Below are positions 1 to 7,496 of a stretch of DNA of 9,788 nt, piece after piece. The stretch covers positions 1 through 9,788 of the forward strand of contig JAURMJ010000185.1 of NCBI GenBank assembly GCA_030830765.1, given 5' to 3'. The stretch is from Quisquiliibacterium sp. (GTDB lineage Bacteria; Pseudomonadota; Gammaproteobacteria; Burkholderiales; Burkholderiaceae_E). Positions within the stretch are counted from its first letter, which is position 1. Each line of letters opens with the position of its first letter. The notes under the pieces are model-generated. The model made no database searches and was not told the DNA's origin. It saw nothing but the letters and a program-made list of their open reading frames with translations. The position numbers and the translations under genes were made by a program.

Positions 1-299
1 AGAGCCGATACGCACTGTTGCAGGGGTTTTTTCATGGTGCGGATGATGTCTCGGTCGATGAGATTGAGCAGGCGCCGACGCATCTGCGGGCGGTGGAGTT
101 GCCCGCCCGGTCTCTGGTCCTGGGCAGGCGGATCGGTGAGCTTGAGCTGGGTGGTGCCAGGGTGACGACGCTGGTGCGCAATGCGATCCGGACCGTGGAT
201 CCTGGTGCCGAACTGGCTGTTGAGGTCGGCGATACGCTTGTTTTGTCCGGAACTCTTGAGCAGGTCGGCACGGCAGAGGGCTGGCTGCTGCGGACCTGA
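1..299 (+). CDS. C-terminal end of a CPA2-family monovalent cation:proton antiporter (partial, 5' truncated)
   Basis: The frame is open from the left edge (first full codon at base 3) to a TGA at 297-299, so about 98 residues of a longer protein are visible. The first visible residues include FFHG, resembling the segment that joins the nucleotide-binding RCK_N domain to the tail in KefB/YbaL-like proteins. The remainder fits an RCK_C (TrkA-C) domain: an ELP..S..LG..IGEL stretch, a VR-type strand, then VEVGDTLVLSG, the usual GD.L.L.G signature near the end. Family members are inner-membrane K+/H+ or Na+/H+ antiporters of roughly 560-660 residues, with about 12 membrane helices followed by a cytoplasmic ligand-sensing tail. 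The transport domain is outside the window, so ion specificity cannot be judged. The TTG at 18 is internal, not a start. The gene ends about 27-51 bases before mlaF with no clear terminator, so read-through into the mla operon is possible. Confidence 0.8.
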   Translation, partial: SRYALLQGFFHGADDVSVDEIEQAPTHLRAVELPARSLVLGRRIGELELGGARVTTLVRNAIRTVDPGAELAVEVGDTLVLSGTLEQVGTAEGWLLRT

Positions 300-350
300 A
301 ACGACCCGTCGTCGTACAATTAGGGGTTGGACTACATTGATGGCACCCTC

Positions 351-1151
351 TTGGAAAAAGACCTTCTCGTTCTCGACCGGGCGCGTTTCGGCTATCGCGA
401 TCGTCTGATCCTGGACGAAGTCTCGATGCGCTTCCCGCGCGGACGGGTTGTCGCGCTGATCGGCGGTTCCGGGTCCGGCAAGACGACGATTCTTCGCCTG
501 ATCGGGGGCATGCTGCGCCCGCAATCAGGCAGCGTGCACTTTGAAGGGCAGGATGTGCACGCGCTGAATCGCGAAGGCTTGTACGCAATTCGTCGCAGGA
601 TGGGCATGCTCTATCAGTTCGGCGCGTTGTTTACCGATCTGAATGTTTTCGACAACGTCGCCTTCCCGTTACGGGAGCACACAGACCTGCCGGAAGATCT
701 GATTCGCGATCTGGTTTTGCTCAAGTTGAACGCGGTTGGGCTGCGCGGAGCGGCGCATTTTCGTACTTCGCAGCTTTCCGGTGGTATGGCCAGGCGCGTT
801 GCGCTGGCGCGCTCGATTGCATTGGATCCGCCGCTGATCATGTACGACGAGCCTTTCGCGGGTCTGGATCCAATCTCTTTGGCAACAATTGCTGCCTTGA
901 TCCGAAACCTCAATGATGCGCTGAACGTTGCTTCAATTGTTGTCTCGCATGACATCAAGGATGCGTTCAAGATTGCCGATTACGTCTATCTGCTGGCAGC
1001 AGGGCGGATCGCTGCGCATGGGACGCCTGAATCGATGCGCGATTCCTCCGATCCTAATGTGCGGCAATTTCTGGATGGCTCGATTGACGGACCAGTTGCA
1101 TTTCATTACCAGGCTAACCCGCTGGCCCAGGATCTGGGAGTGCGGCAATGA
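351..1151 (+). CDS. mlaF: MlaF, ATPase of the Mla phospholipid ABC transporter
   Basis: This is the cytoplasmic ATPase of the MlaFEDB inner-membrane complex, which drives phospholipid transfer between the inner membrane and periplasmic MlaC. Numbered from the TTG at 327, it has Walker A GGSGSGKT (46-53), Q-loop Q97, signature LSGGM (150-154), Walker B LIMYDE with catalytic E175, and H-loop H208. The MlaF-like stretch RLIGG follows Walker A. The length of 266-274 residues is close to E. coli MlaF. The start is uncertain because no ATG lies in frame before residue 34. TTG 327 has AGGGG directly abutting it, which is too close to act as a ribosome site; TTG 351, used here, has no clear site. An ATG at 340 is one frame off (see findings). 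The stop overlaps the mlaE start as ATGA at 1148-1151, implying coupled translation. Identity is firm; only the N-terminus is open. Confidence 0.95.
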   Translation: MEKDLLVLDRARFGYRDRLILDEVSMRFPRGRVVALIGGSGSGKTTILRLIGGMLRPQSGSVHFEGQDVHALNREGLYAIRRRMGMLYQFGALFTDLNVFDNVAFPLREHTDLPEDLIRDLVLLKLNAVGLRGAAHFRTSQLSGGMARRVALARSIALDPPLIMYDEPFAGLDPISLATIAALIRNLNDALNVASIVVSHDIKDAFKIADYVYLLAAGRIAAHGTPESMRDSSDPNVRQFLDGSIDGPVAFHYQANPLAQDLGVRQ

Positions 1152-1930
1152 TTGCAGCATGGCTGCGACCGATGCAGATTCTGATCGACAAGATCGCTCT
1201 GGTCGGCTACGGGACACGTTTTTTTCTGCGTTTGTGCGGCCTGGGGGTCACTGCCCTTCGGCGTCCGCGACTCGTCGTAGACCAGATACATTTCGTAGGC
1301 AATTATTCATTGTCGATCATCCTCGTGTCAGGCTTGCTGATCGGCTTTGTTCTCGGACTGCAGGGTTACTACACGCTCAGACGCTACGGTTCGGAGGAGG
1401 CGCTCGGCCTGCTGGTGACGCTGTCGCTGGTTCGTGAACTCGGGCCGGTGGTCACCGCGCTGCTGTTTGCCGGCCGTGCGGGGACGTCTCTGACCGCCGA
1501 AGTGGGCCTGATGAAGGCCGGGGAGCAGATTGACGCGATGGAAATGATGGCAGTCGATCCGGTAGCCCGGGTGCTTGCTCCAAGATTTGTCGCCGCGCTC
1601 ATCTGCATGCCGCTCCTTGCTGCGCTGTTTTCTGCGATGGGCGTGCTTGGCGGCTATGTCGTCGGGGTTGAGATGATTGGTGTCGATGCCGGTGCATTCT
1701 GGTCGCAGATGCAGGGCGGGGTCGATTGGCTCGAAGATGTCGGAAATGGTGTGGTCAAGAGCATCGTGTTCGGATTCACCGTTGCCTTCGTGGCGCTGTT
1801 CGTCGGTTATGAGGCCGAGCCCACCCCGGAGGGTGTGGCGCACGCAACCACCACAACGGTTGTGGTCGCCTCACTGGCGATTCTCGGGCTGGACTTCATC
1901 CTCACCGCGCTGATGTTCAGCTCGACCTGA
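1148..1930 (+). CDS. mlaE: MlaE, permease of the Mla phospholipid transporter
   Basis: This is the inner-membrane permease subunit, which forms a dimer at the centre of the MlaFEDB complex, contacting MlaF below and the MlaD hexamer above. The 260-residue length is typical of the family. Conserved MlaE (DUF140) segments are visible: RELGPVVTALLFAGRAG at 96-112, followed by E118 and the E126-QIDAME132 stretch that resembles the coupling region for the ATPase. Hydrophobic segments occur around 54-74, 86-108, 148-178 and 200-220, with a last one at the C-terminus (ILGLDFILTALMF). The ATG at 1148 overlaps the mlaF stop and has GGGAG at 1136-1140, seven bases upstream, so the start is well supported. 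Near the C-terminus a run of four Thr and three Val codons creates a DNA palindrome (1850-1866). A 51-base gap without obvious signals follows before mlaD. Confidence 0.96.
   Translation: MIAAWLRPMQILIDKIALVGYGTRFFLRLCGLGVTALRRPRLVVDQIHFVGNYSLSIILVSGLLIGFVLGLQGYYTLRRYGSEEALGLLVTLSLVRELGPVVTALLFAGRAGTSLTAEVGLMKAGEQIDAMEMMAVDPVARVLAPRFVAALICMPLLAALFSAMGVLGGYVVGVEMIGVDAGAFWSQMQGGVDWLEDVGNGVVKSIVFGFTVAFVALFVGYEAEPTPEGVAHATTTTVVVASLAILGLDFILTALMFSST
1850..1866. repeat. 17-bp perfect palindrome inside mlaE
   Basis: ACCACAAC at 1850-1857 and GTTGTGGT at 1859-1866 are exact reverse complements around a single central G. In the mlaE frame the region reads Thr-Thr-Thr-Thr-Val-Val-Val. ACN and GTN codons are reverse complements of each other, so the coding sequence favours such symmetry. 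It may be a by-product of the protein, an mRNA hairpin, or an operator-like dyad; the sequence alone does not decide. Confidence 0.5.
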
Positions 1931-1981
1931 TGGTTCGCCGTGTCGCATGACCGCCGCGCACTGGCGTAGGAGAATGTTTCA

Positions 1982-2452
1982 ATGAATCGAAAACTGGTTG
2001 ATCTTCTTGTGGGCCTTTTCGTGCTGCTGGGATTTTCGGCGCTGGTGTTCCTTGCCTTGCGTGCCGGCAATATGAGTGAGAGCTTCGGGCTGACCGACAC
2101 CTATACGGCGAACGCGCGTTTCGACAATATCGGCGGTCTGAAGCCGCGCGCGGCGGTGCGCAGCGCGGGGGTTGTGGTTGGCAGGGTCTCGTCGATCCGG
2201 TTCGATGACAAGACCTATCAGGCGGAAGTGATCCTGGCGCTGGACAGCCGCTATCAGTTTCCCAAGGATTCCTCGGCCAAGATCCTGACGTCAGGCCTTT
2301 TGGGTGAGCAGTACATTGGCCTGACCCCCGGTGGGGATGCCCTGATGATCAAACCGGGTGAGCGTTTCACGATGACGCAGTCAGCAGTGGTTTTGGAGAA
2401 TCTGATCGGGCAGTTTCTCTACGGCAAGGCTGCCGAAGGCGGCGCCAAATGA
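1982..2452 (+). CDS. mlaD: MlaD, MCE-domain substrate-binding subunit of the Mla transporter
   Basis: MlaD is anchored in the inner membrane and forms a hexameric ring in the periplasm, with a hydrophobic pore through which phospholipids pass between MlaE and MlaC. One N-terminal membrane helix is visible at about residues 6-27, followed by an MCE domain at about 40-118. The VRSAGVVVGRVSSI core and the pore-loop stretch SGLLGEQYIGL (104-114) are clear family marks. The C-terminal helix ends in VLENLIGQFLYGK, nearly the same as E. coli MlaD. At 156 residues the protein lacks most of the low-complexity tail found in the 183-residue E. coli protein, but no core part is missing. The start ATG at 1982 has AGGAGA at 1968-1973, eight bases upstream, the best ribosome site in the mla block. 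The stop overlaps mlaA (ATGA at 2449-2452). Confidence 0.96.
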   Translation: MNRKLVDLLVGLFVLLGFSALVFLALRAGNMSESFGLTDTYTANARFDNIGGLKPRAAVRSAGVVVGRVSSIRFDDKTYQAEVILALDSRYQFPKDSSAKILTSGLLGEQYIGLTPGGDALMIKPGERFTMTQSAVVLENLIGQFLYGKAAEGGAK

Positions 2453-3213
2453 ACTGGATGACCCGGTTTCCGGTGCTTGTCCGCAGGGCCTTGGCGCTGG
2501 TTTTTGTGGCGATGGCGGTCCAGTTGACTGGCTGTGCATCAATGCCTGGCAGCGCGGCTGTGCGCTCGTCCACAGATCCGCTGGAGTCTTATAACCGGAC
2601 GATGTTCGAGTTTAACCGCAAGGTTGATGAGATTGCGATTGAGCCGCTCGCCATGACCTACCGCGATTATGTCCCTGAGGTCATCCGGCTATCAGTTCGG
2701 AATTTCTTCAACAATCTGCGTGATGCCCGAACCGCCTTAAATCAGCTGTTGCAAGGGAAGCCTGATCTGGCGGGCAACGATTTGCTGCGCTTCGCCATCA
2801 ACTCAACCTTGGGGTTTGCGGGCATCGCGGATGTTGCGTCTGAGATCGGACTTGAGCGTAACGTTGAAGACTTTGGCCAGACGCTGGGTGTCTGGGGCTT
2901 CCCAAGCGGTCCGTATCTGGTGCTGCCCCTGCTCGGTCCCTCATCGTTTCGGGACGGGATCGGTTTCGTGGTCGATGTGAGAACCGATTTGCTGAGTCAT
3001 CTCTCGGAAGATTCAGCTCGGCTCAATGCGGCGCGAGGGGTTTCGCTCGTCGATACCCGTGAGGGGCTGCTGGACGCATCGCGGCTGCTTGAAGGGATCG
3101 CACTGGACCCTTATCTGTTCGTCAGAGACGGCTATCTTCAGCGAAGACGTAATCTAGTCTGGGATGGCAATCCGCCTGATCGCGAGCGGGACGATGGAAG
3201 CTCCCTGCGCTGA
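2449..3213 (+). CDS. mlaA: MlaA (VacJ), outer-membrane phospholipid-removing lipoprotein
   Basis: MlaA sits in the inner leaflet of the outer membrane and extracts misplaced outer-leaflet phospholipids, passing them to MlaC. The N-terminus is a lipoprotein signal: basic residues, a hydrophobic stretch at about 14-26, then lipobox LTGC with Cys29 as the lipidated residue. The residues after Cys are Ala-Ser, with no Asp at +2, consistent with Lol sorting to the outer membrane. The VacJ family signature DPLESYNRTMFEFN lies at 43-56, followed by YRDYVPE, NFFNNL and the GVWGFPSGPYLVLPLLGPS segment. The length of 254 residues is normal. The ATG at 2449 overlaps the mlaD stop and has GAAGG at 2435-2439, nine bases upstream. 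In E. coli mlaA lies apart from mlaFEDCB; here it is inside the operon, an arrangement known from betaproteobacteria. A 135-base non-coding gap with small hairpins follows. Confidence 0.95.
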   Translation: MNWMTRFPVLVRRALALVFVAMAVQLTGCASMPGSAAVRSSTDPLESYNRTMFEFNRKVDEIAIEPLAMTYRDYVPEVIRLSVRNFFNNLRDARTALNQLLQGKPDLAGNDLLRFAINSTLGFAGIADVASEIGLERNVEDFGQTLGVWGFPSGPYLVLPLLGPSSFRDGIGFVVDVRTDLLSHLSEDSARLNAARGVSLVDTREGLLDASRLLEGIALDPYLFVRDGYLQRRRNLVWDGNPPDRERDDGSSLR

Positions 3214-3260
3214 TAAGCATCTGGCCTGGCCGGCTACCGGGGCGGTGCAGTGCGACCGGT

Positions 3261-3303
3261 TCCGACGCCTGTCGGATGTTTCTGCTCGGGACACATCCTG
3301 TGT
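3261..3303 (+). other. Two small tandem hairpins in the mlaA-mlaC gap
   Basis: The gap between the mlaA stop and the mlaC start is the longest in the window and has no plausible gene. It contains two perfect short inverted repeats: TCCGAC/GTCGGA at 3261-3266 and 3271-3276 (loop GCCT), and ACACA/TGTGT at 3291-3295 and 3299-3303 (loop TCC). The first is followed by TGTTTCTG, not a true T-tract, so a strong terminator is unlikely. An RNA-stability or partial-attenuation role is possible. I see no convincing -35/-10 pair in the gap. Confidence 0.35.
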
Positions 3304-3348
3304 TGCGTCTTGCCTGCCCGACTGAACCGATCGAATGGAAGCATGACA

Positions 3349-3981
3349 ATGAAGCGTTTTCTTGTATTTTTATCCCTGGCCCTGTTGCCTCTCCTGTCCC
3401 CGTCATTGGCATTGGCCGCACCGGATGCGCCGGATGCCTTGATCGGCAGGATCGGTAACGAACTGCTGGATCAAATCCGCGCGGACGGCAGCCTGAAATC
3501 CGGCGATCTGTCCAAGATCTCCGCGCTGGTTGACTCGACCGTGATGCCGCATGTCGACTTTCAGCGCATGACCGCACTGGCTGTCGGTCGCAACTGGCGG
3601 CAGGCAAATCCGGAGCAGCAGAAGCAGCTGATGGGCGAATTCAGGCTGCTGCTCCTCAGAACTTACTCTGGGGCCGTGTCCTCGGTGCAGGATCAGACGC
3701 TGCGGACCAAGCCGTTGCGCGCGGCCGCTGGCGATACCGAGGTGGTTGTTCGCAGCGAGATCCTGGAGCGTGGTCGCCAGCCGATCCAGCTTGATTACCG
3801 GCTGTACAAGGCCGACAGCGGGTGGAAAATCTACGACGTCAATGTGCTGGGCGTTTGGTTGATTGAAACTTACCGCAATCAGTTTGCCCAGGAAGTCAGT
3901 GCGAGCGGGATCGACGGTCTGATCAGATCGTTGTCTGAGAAGAACCGGGCCGCCTCCCAGTCGCAAGCGAAGAAATCCTGA
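3349..3981 (+). CDS. mlaC: MlaC, periplasmic phospholipid-binding protein
   Basis: MlaC ferries phospholipids across the periplasm between outer-membrane MlaA and inner-membrane MlaD. From the ATG at 3349 the protein has 210 residues, matching the family. It begins with a Sec signal peptide: MKR, a Leu-rich core, and a probable cleavage after ALA at 21-23. The mature part has the Tol_Tol_Ttg2 (MlaC) pattern: PHVDFQRMTALAVGRNWRQA in the first third, FRLLLLRTY in the middle, YRLYKADSGWKIYDVNVLGVWLIETYRNQF toward the end. The frame stays open upstream to a GTG at 3250, but that extension has no signal-peptide logic. ATG 3343 is possible, but GGAA at 3337-3340 sits eight bases before 3349 and only two before 3343, favouring 3349. 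The stop overlaps mlaB as TGATG. Confidence 0.95.
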   Translation: MKRFLVFLSLALLPLLSPSLALAAPDAPDALIGRIGNELLDQIRADGSLKSGDLSKISALVDSTVMPHVDFQRMTALAVGRNWRQANPEQQKQLMGEFRLLLLRTYSGAVSSVQDQTLRTKPLRAAAGDTEVVVRSEILERGRQPIQLDYRLYKADSGWKIYDVNVLGVWLIETYRNQFAQEVSASGIDGLIRSLSEKNRAASQSQAKKS

Positions 3982-4268
3982 TGCCCGAAACCGCCGCTCT
4001 GGTCGTTCTGCCGGCTCGGGTTGCGTTCGATAACGCGTCCCAGGTTCTGGAGGATCTTGCGCGCGAGCTCTCGGCGCGCCCCGATCCGGTGATCCTGCTC
4101 GACCCCTGTAAAGACTTTGATTCCTCACTGATCGCGGTGCTGCTCGAACTGATCCGTCGAGGGCAGGCAGTCGGGCGCCGCCCGCAACTGCAAGCGCCGA
4201 CGCCGAATCTTCTGAAGCTCGCCGCGCTTTATGGCGTGCAAGGACTCCTCTTTGACGAATGCCATTGA
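3981..4268 (+). CDS. mlaB: MlaB, STAS-domain cytoplasmic subunit of the Mla transporter
   Basis: MlaB is a small cytoplasmic STAS-domain protein that binds the MlaF ATPase and is needed for MlaFEDB assembly and activity. The 95-residue protein has the expected pattern: strand VILLD (37-41), then DFDSSLIAVLLELIRRG (45-61), where Ser48 lies at the position of the functional Thr in the E. coli VDTGGLALL segment. The C-terminal LLKLAALYGVQGLL also parallels E. coli LAKLYNLPADVL. By itself it is a divergent STAS protein; its place after mlaC makes the call firm. Its ATG uses the last base of the mlaC stop (TGATG at 3979-3983). Its 3' end overlaps the next gene by 17 bases if that gene starts at TTG 4252, or 38 bases if at ATG 4231. 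Confidence 0.88.
   Translation: MPETAALVVLPARVAFDNASQVLEDLARELSARPDPVILLDPCKDFDSSLIAVLLELIRRGQAVGRRPQLQAPTPNLLKLAALYGVQGLLFDECH
4240..4244 (+). promoter_or_regulatory. Ribosome binding site inside mlaB that supports TTG 4252 as start of the exporter ATPase
   Basis: AAGGA at 4240-4244 lies seven bases before an in-frame TTG at 4252. The alternative ATG at 4231 has no purine-rich site at a suitable distance. Starting at 4252 gives an N-terminus of MTNAIEIL, close to the usual beginning of these ATPases as I recall them. Confidence 0.5.
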
Positions 4269-5160
4269 AATCCTGGATGTCGCCAAGCAGTACGGTAGTT
4301 TCCAGGCCTTGCGAGGGGTGTCGCTTGAGATCCGCCAGGGCGAATTTTTCGGGCTGCTTGGACCGAACGGCGCTGGCAAGACGACCCTGATCTCCATCAT
4401 CGCCGGTCTGACCCGGGCCAGCCGTGGCCGCGTCAGCGTGATGGGACATGACGTCGTGGGCGATTACCGTGCGGCCCGCCGCGCGCTCGGGGTCGTACCG
4501 CAGGAACTCGTCTTCGATCCGTTTTTCACGGTGCGCGAGACATTGCGTTTCACGTCCGGTTACTACGGCGTGCGCCGGAATGACGACTGGATCGACGAGA
4601 TCCTGGAAAATCTGGATCTGACATCAAAGGCCAATTCGAATACGCGTACGCTGTCCGGCGGGATGAAGCGAAGAGTGTTGGTCGCCCAGGCGCTGGTCCA
4701 TCGTCCGCCGGTGATCGTGCTTGACGAGCCCACTGCAGGGGTTGACGTCGAATTGCGTCAGACCCTGTGGAACTTCATCCGCCGGCTTAATCGCGACGGG
4801 CACACGATCGTGCTCACGACGCATTACCTGGAAGAGGCTCAGGAACTGTGCGAACGGATTGCAATGCTCAAGCAGGGGCAGCTGGTCGCTCTGGACCAGA
4901 CTCGTGCGCTGCTGCGTCAGCTCTCCGGCGGGCGGCTGCTGTTGCGACTTGCGTCCGGAAGCCTGCCCGCGGCTCTTGAGCCATTGGCCAGTTCCGATCC
5001 TGCAATGCCAGGACGCCTTTCGCTGCGAGTTGATACTTACGAAGATCTCGAGCCGATTTTAGCCACCCTGCGTGAGGGTGGCTGCGTGATCGAGGAAATG
5101 GAACTGCTGCACACCGACCTGGAAGATGTGTTCGTCCGGATCATGCAGGGCTCGAACTGA
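4252..5160 (+). CDS. ABC-2 type exporter ATP-binding protein (YadG-like)
   Basis: This is the cytoplasmic ATPase of an ABC exporter that pairs with the permease immediately downstream. Numbered from TTG 4252 (302 residues), it has Walker A GPNGAGKT (37-44), Q-loop Q84, signature LSGGM (134-138), Walker B VIVLDE (154-159) and H-loop H191. LLGPNGAGKTTLISIIAGL and VIVLDEPTAGVD are typical of the ABC-2 (CcmA/YadG) class. The region after about residue 210 is an ABC-2-type C-terminal extension ending in LEDVFVRI, a common ending for this group. Length is close to E. coli YadG (308). ATG 4231 would add seven residues, but the ribosome site AAGGA favours TTG 4252. The start lies within mlaB, so translation is probably coupled to it. 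The substrate is unknown; an envelope role is suggested only by location. Confidence 0.9.
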   Translation: MTNAIEILDVAKQYGSFQALRGVSLEIRQGEFFGLLGPNGAGKTTLISIIAGLTRASRGRVSVMGHDVVGDYRAARRALGVVPQELVFDPFFTVRETLRFTSGYYGVRRNDDWIDEILENLDLTSKANSNTRTLSGGMKRRVLVAQALVHRPPVIVLDEPTAGVDVELRQTLWNFIRRLNRDGHTIVLTTHYLEEAQELCERIAMLKQGQLVALDQTRALLRQLSGGRLLLRLASGSLPAALEPLASSDPAMPGRLSLRVDTYEDLEPILATLREGGCVIEEMELLHTDLEDVFVRIMQGSN

Positions 5161-5171
5161 AGGGGCGTTGC

Positions 5172-5927
5172 ATGCTCGGATTTCAAACATTTCTCTACAA
5201 GGAACTGCTGCGGTTCTGGAAGGTTTCAGTCCAGACTGTTGGCGCCCCGATATTGACCTCGCTGTTGTATCTGCTGGTGTTTTCGCATGTTCTACAGGGG
5301 CGGTTGCAGGTCTATGAAGGCGTGCCTTACACCTCATTTCTGGTCCCGGGTTTGGTGATGATGGCGGTGCTGCAGAACTCTTTTGCCAATGCCAGTTCGT
5401 CGCTGATCCAGAGCAAGGTGACGGGGAACGTCGTTTTCGTGCTGTTGCCGCCGCTGTCACCGCTGGAGTTGTTTGGCGGTTATGTCATGGCAGCGATGCT
5501 GCGGGGTCTGGCGGTTGGGGGGGGTGTGTTCGCCGTGACCGGTTGGTTTGCGCATCTGAGCTTTGCACACCCGCTCTGGATCGTGGCTTTTGCGGTGTTG
5601 GGAAGCGCGATTCTCGGTACAATGGGGCTGATCGCAGGGATTTGGGCCGAAAAATTCGACCAGATTGCCGCTTTCCAGAATTTCATTGTGATGCCAGCGA
5701 CCTTCCTGTCTGGCGTTTTTTATTCTGTGCGTTCGCTGCCCGACTTCTGGCAGGCGGTTTCTCATTTGAACCCGTTCTTCTACATGGTCGATGGTTTTCG
5801 CTATGGTTTTTTCGGTGTCTCCGATGTGGCGCCGCTCATCAGCTTGCTGGTGATGCTCGTCACGCTGATCGTAGTCGCCGCTCTTACCCTGGCTCTGCTG
5901 CGCAGCGGTTACAAGCTGCGTCATTGA
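5172..5927 (+). CDS. ABC-2 type exporter permease (YadH-like)
   Basis: This is the membrane subunit partnered with the preceding ATPase, 11 bases away, with AAGGGG at 5160-5165 six bases before the ATG. The 251-residue protein (E. coli YadH has 256) has about six hydrophobic segments: around 23-41, 55-70, 100-122, 133-155, 168-182 and 222-245. The N-terminal KELLRFWK amphipathic stretch, the SFLVPGLVMM segment and the late SHLNPFFYMVDGFRYGFFG motif are typical of ABC-2 permeases of the YadH/NodJ kind. Such transporters can export polysaccharides, lipids or drugs, and this sequence does not show which. The gene is followed by a 69-base gap carrying overlapping inverted repeats before ibaG. The identity as an ABC-2 permease is secure; any specific substrate would be a guess. 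Confidence 0.9.
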   Translation: MLGFQTFLYKELLRFWKVSVQTVGAPILTSLLYLLVFSHVLQGRLQVYEGVPYTSFLVPGLVMMAVLQNSFANASSSLIQSKVTGNVVFVLLPPLSPLELFGGYVMAAMLRGLAVGGGVFAVTGWFAHLSFAHPLWIVAFAVLGSAILGTMGLIAGIWAEKFDQIAAFQNFIVMPATFLSGVFYSVRSLPDFWQAVSHLNPFFYMVDGFRYGFFGVSDVAPLISLLVMLVTLIVVAALTLALLRSGYKLRH

Positions 5928-5929
5928 TC

Positions 5930-5966
5930 ACGCCGGCAGGCTGCGGCGTAATTGCCGGGTCTTTTC
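5930..5966 (+). terminator. Overlapping inverted repeats, possible weak terminator or attenuator before ibaG
   Basis: Two 6-bp stems compete for the same left-arm bases. ACGCCG (5930-5935) pairs with CGGCGT (5944-5949), and CCGGCA (5933-5938) pairs with TGCCGG (5953-5958). The second stem is followed closely by GTCTTTTC, a short imperfect T-rich stretch, so it could act as a weak intrinsic terminator, while the first would be the alternative fold. The stems are short and the tail is broken by C, so confidence is low. Confidence 0.3.
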
Positions 5967-5996
5967 GGTTTGTTCTCGCATCTTGCGGATTTTTCG

Positions 5997-7489
<1,493 letters not shown>

Positions 7490-7496
7490 ACGAATC

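Noticed and set aside
301..320. Hairpin ACGAC/GTCGT (301-305, 311-315) after the antiporter stop, as a terminator
   Set aside because: The stem is only five pairs and no T-tract follows, so it does not meet the form of an intrinsic terminator.
291..320. Promoter for mlaF with TACAAT (315-320) as -10
   Set aside because: The -10 is good but nothing close to TTGACA lies 16-18 bases upstream, and there is no TGn extension. One hexamer in this length is weak evidence.
1931..1981. Possible small gene or promoter in the mlaE-mlaD gap
   Set aside because: Only 51 bases, with no start codon plus ribosome site pair other than that of mlaD, and no promoter-like hexamers.
3250..3348. Upstream extension of mlaC from GTG 3250
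   Set aside because: It would place about 33 non-hydrophobic residues before a clear Sec signal peptide, which would block export.
3403..4449. Long antisense open frame (348 residues) opposite mlaC-mlaB-exporter ATPase
   Set aside because: It is antisense to three well-identified genes, has a low-complexity Arg/Ala/Gln-rich translation typical of the complement of GC-rich coding DNA, and shows no recognisable domain.
5952..5996. TTG 5952 as the start of ibaG, and a TTGCCG-based promoter in the same gap
   Set aside because: The added residues do not match the family, and no -10-like hexamer is found at suitable spacing from TTGCCG.
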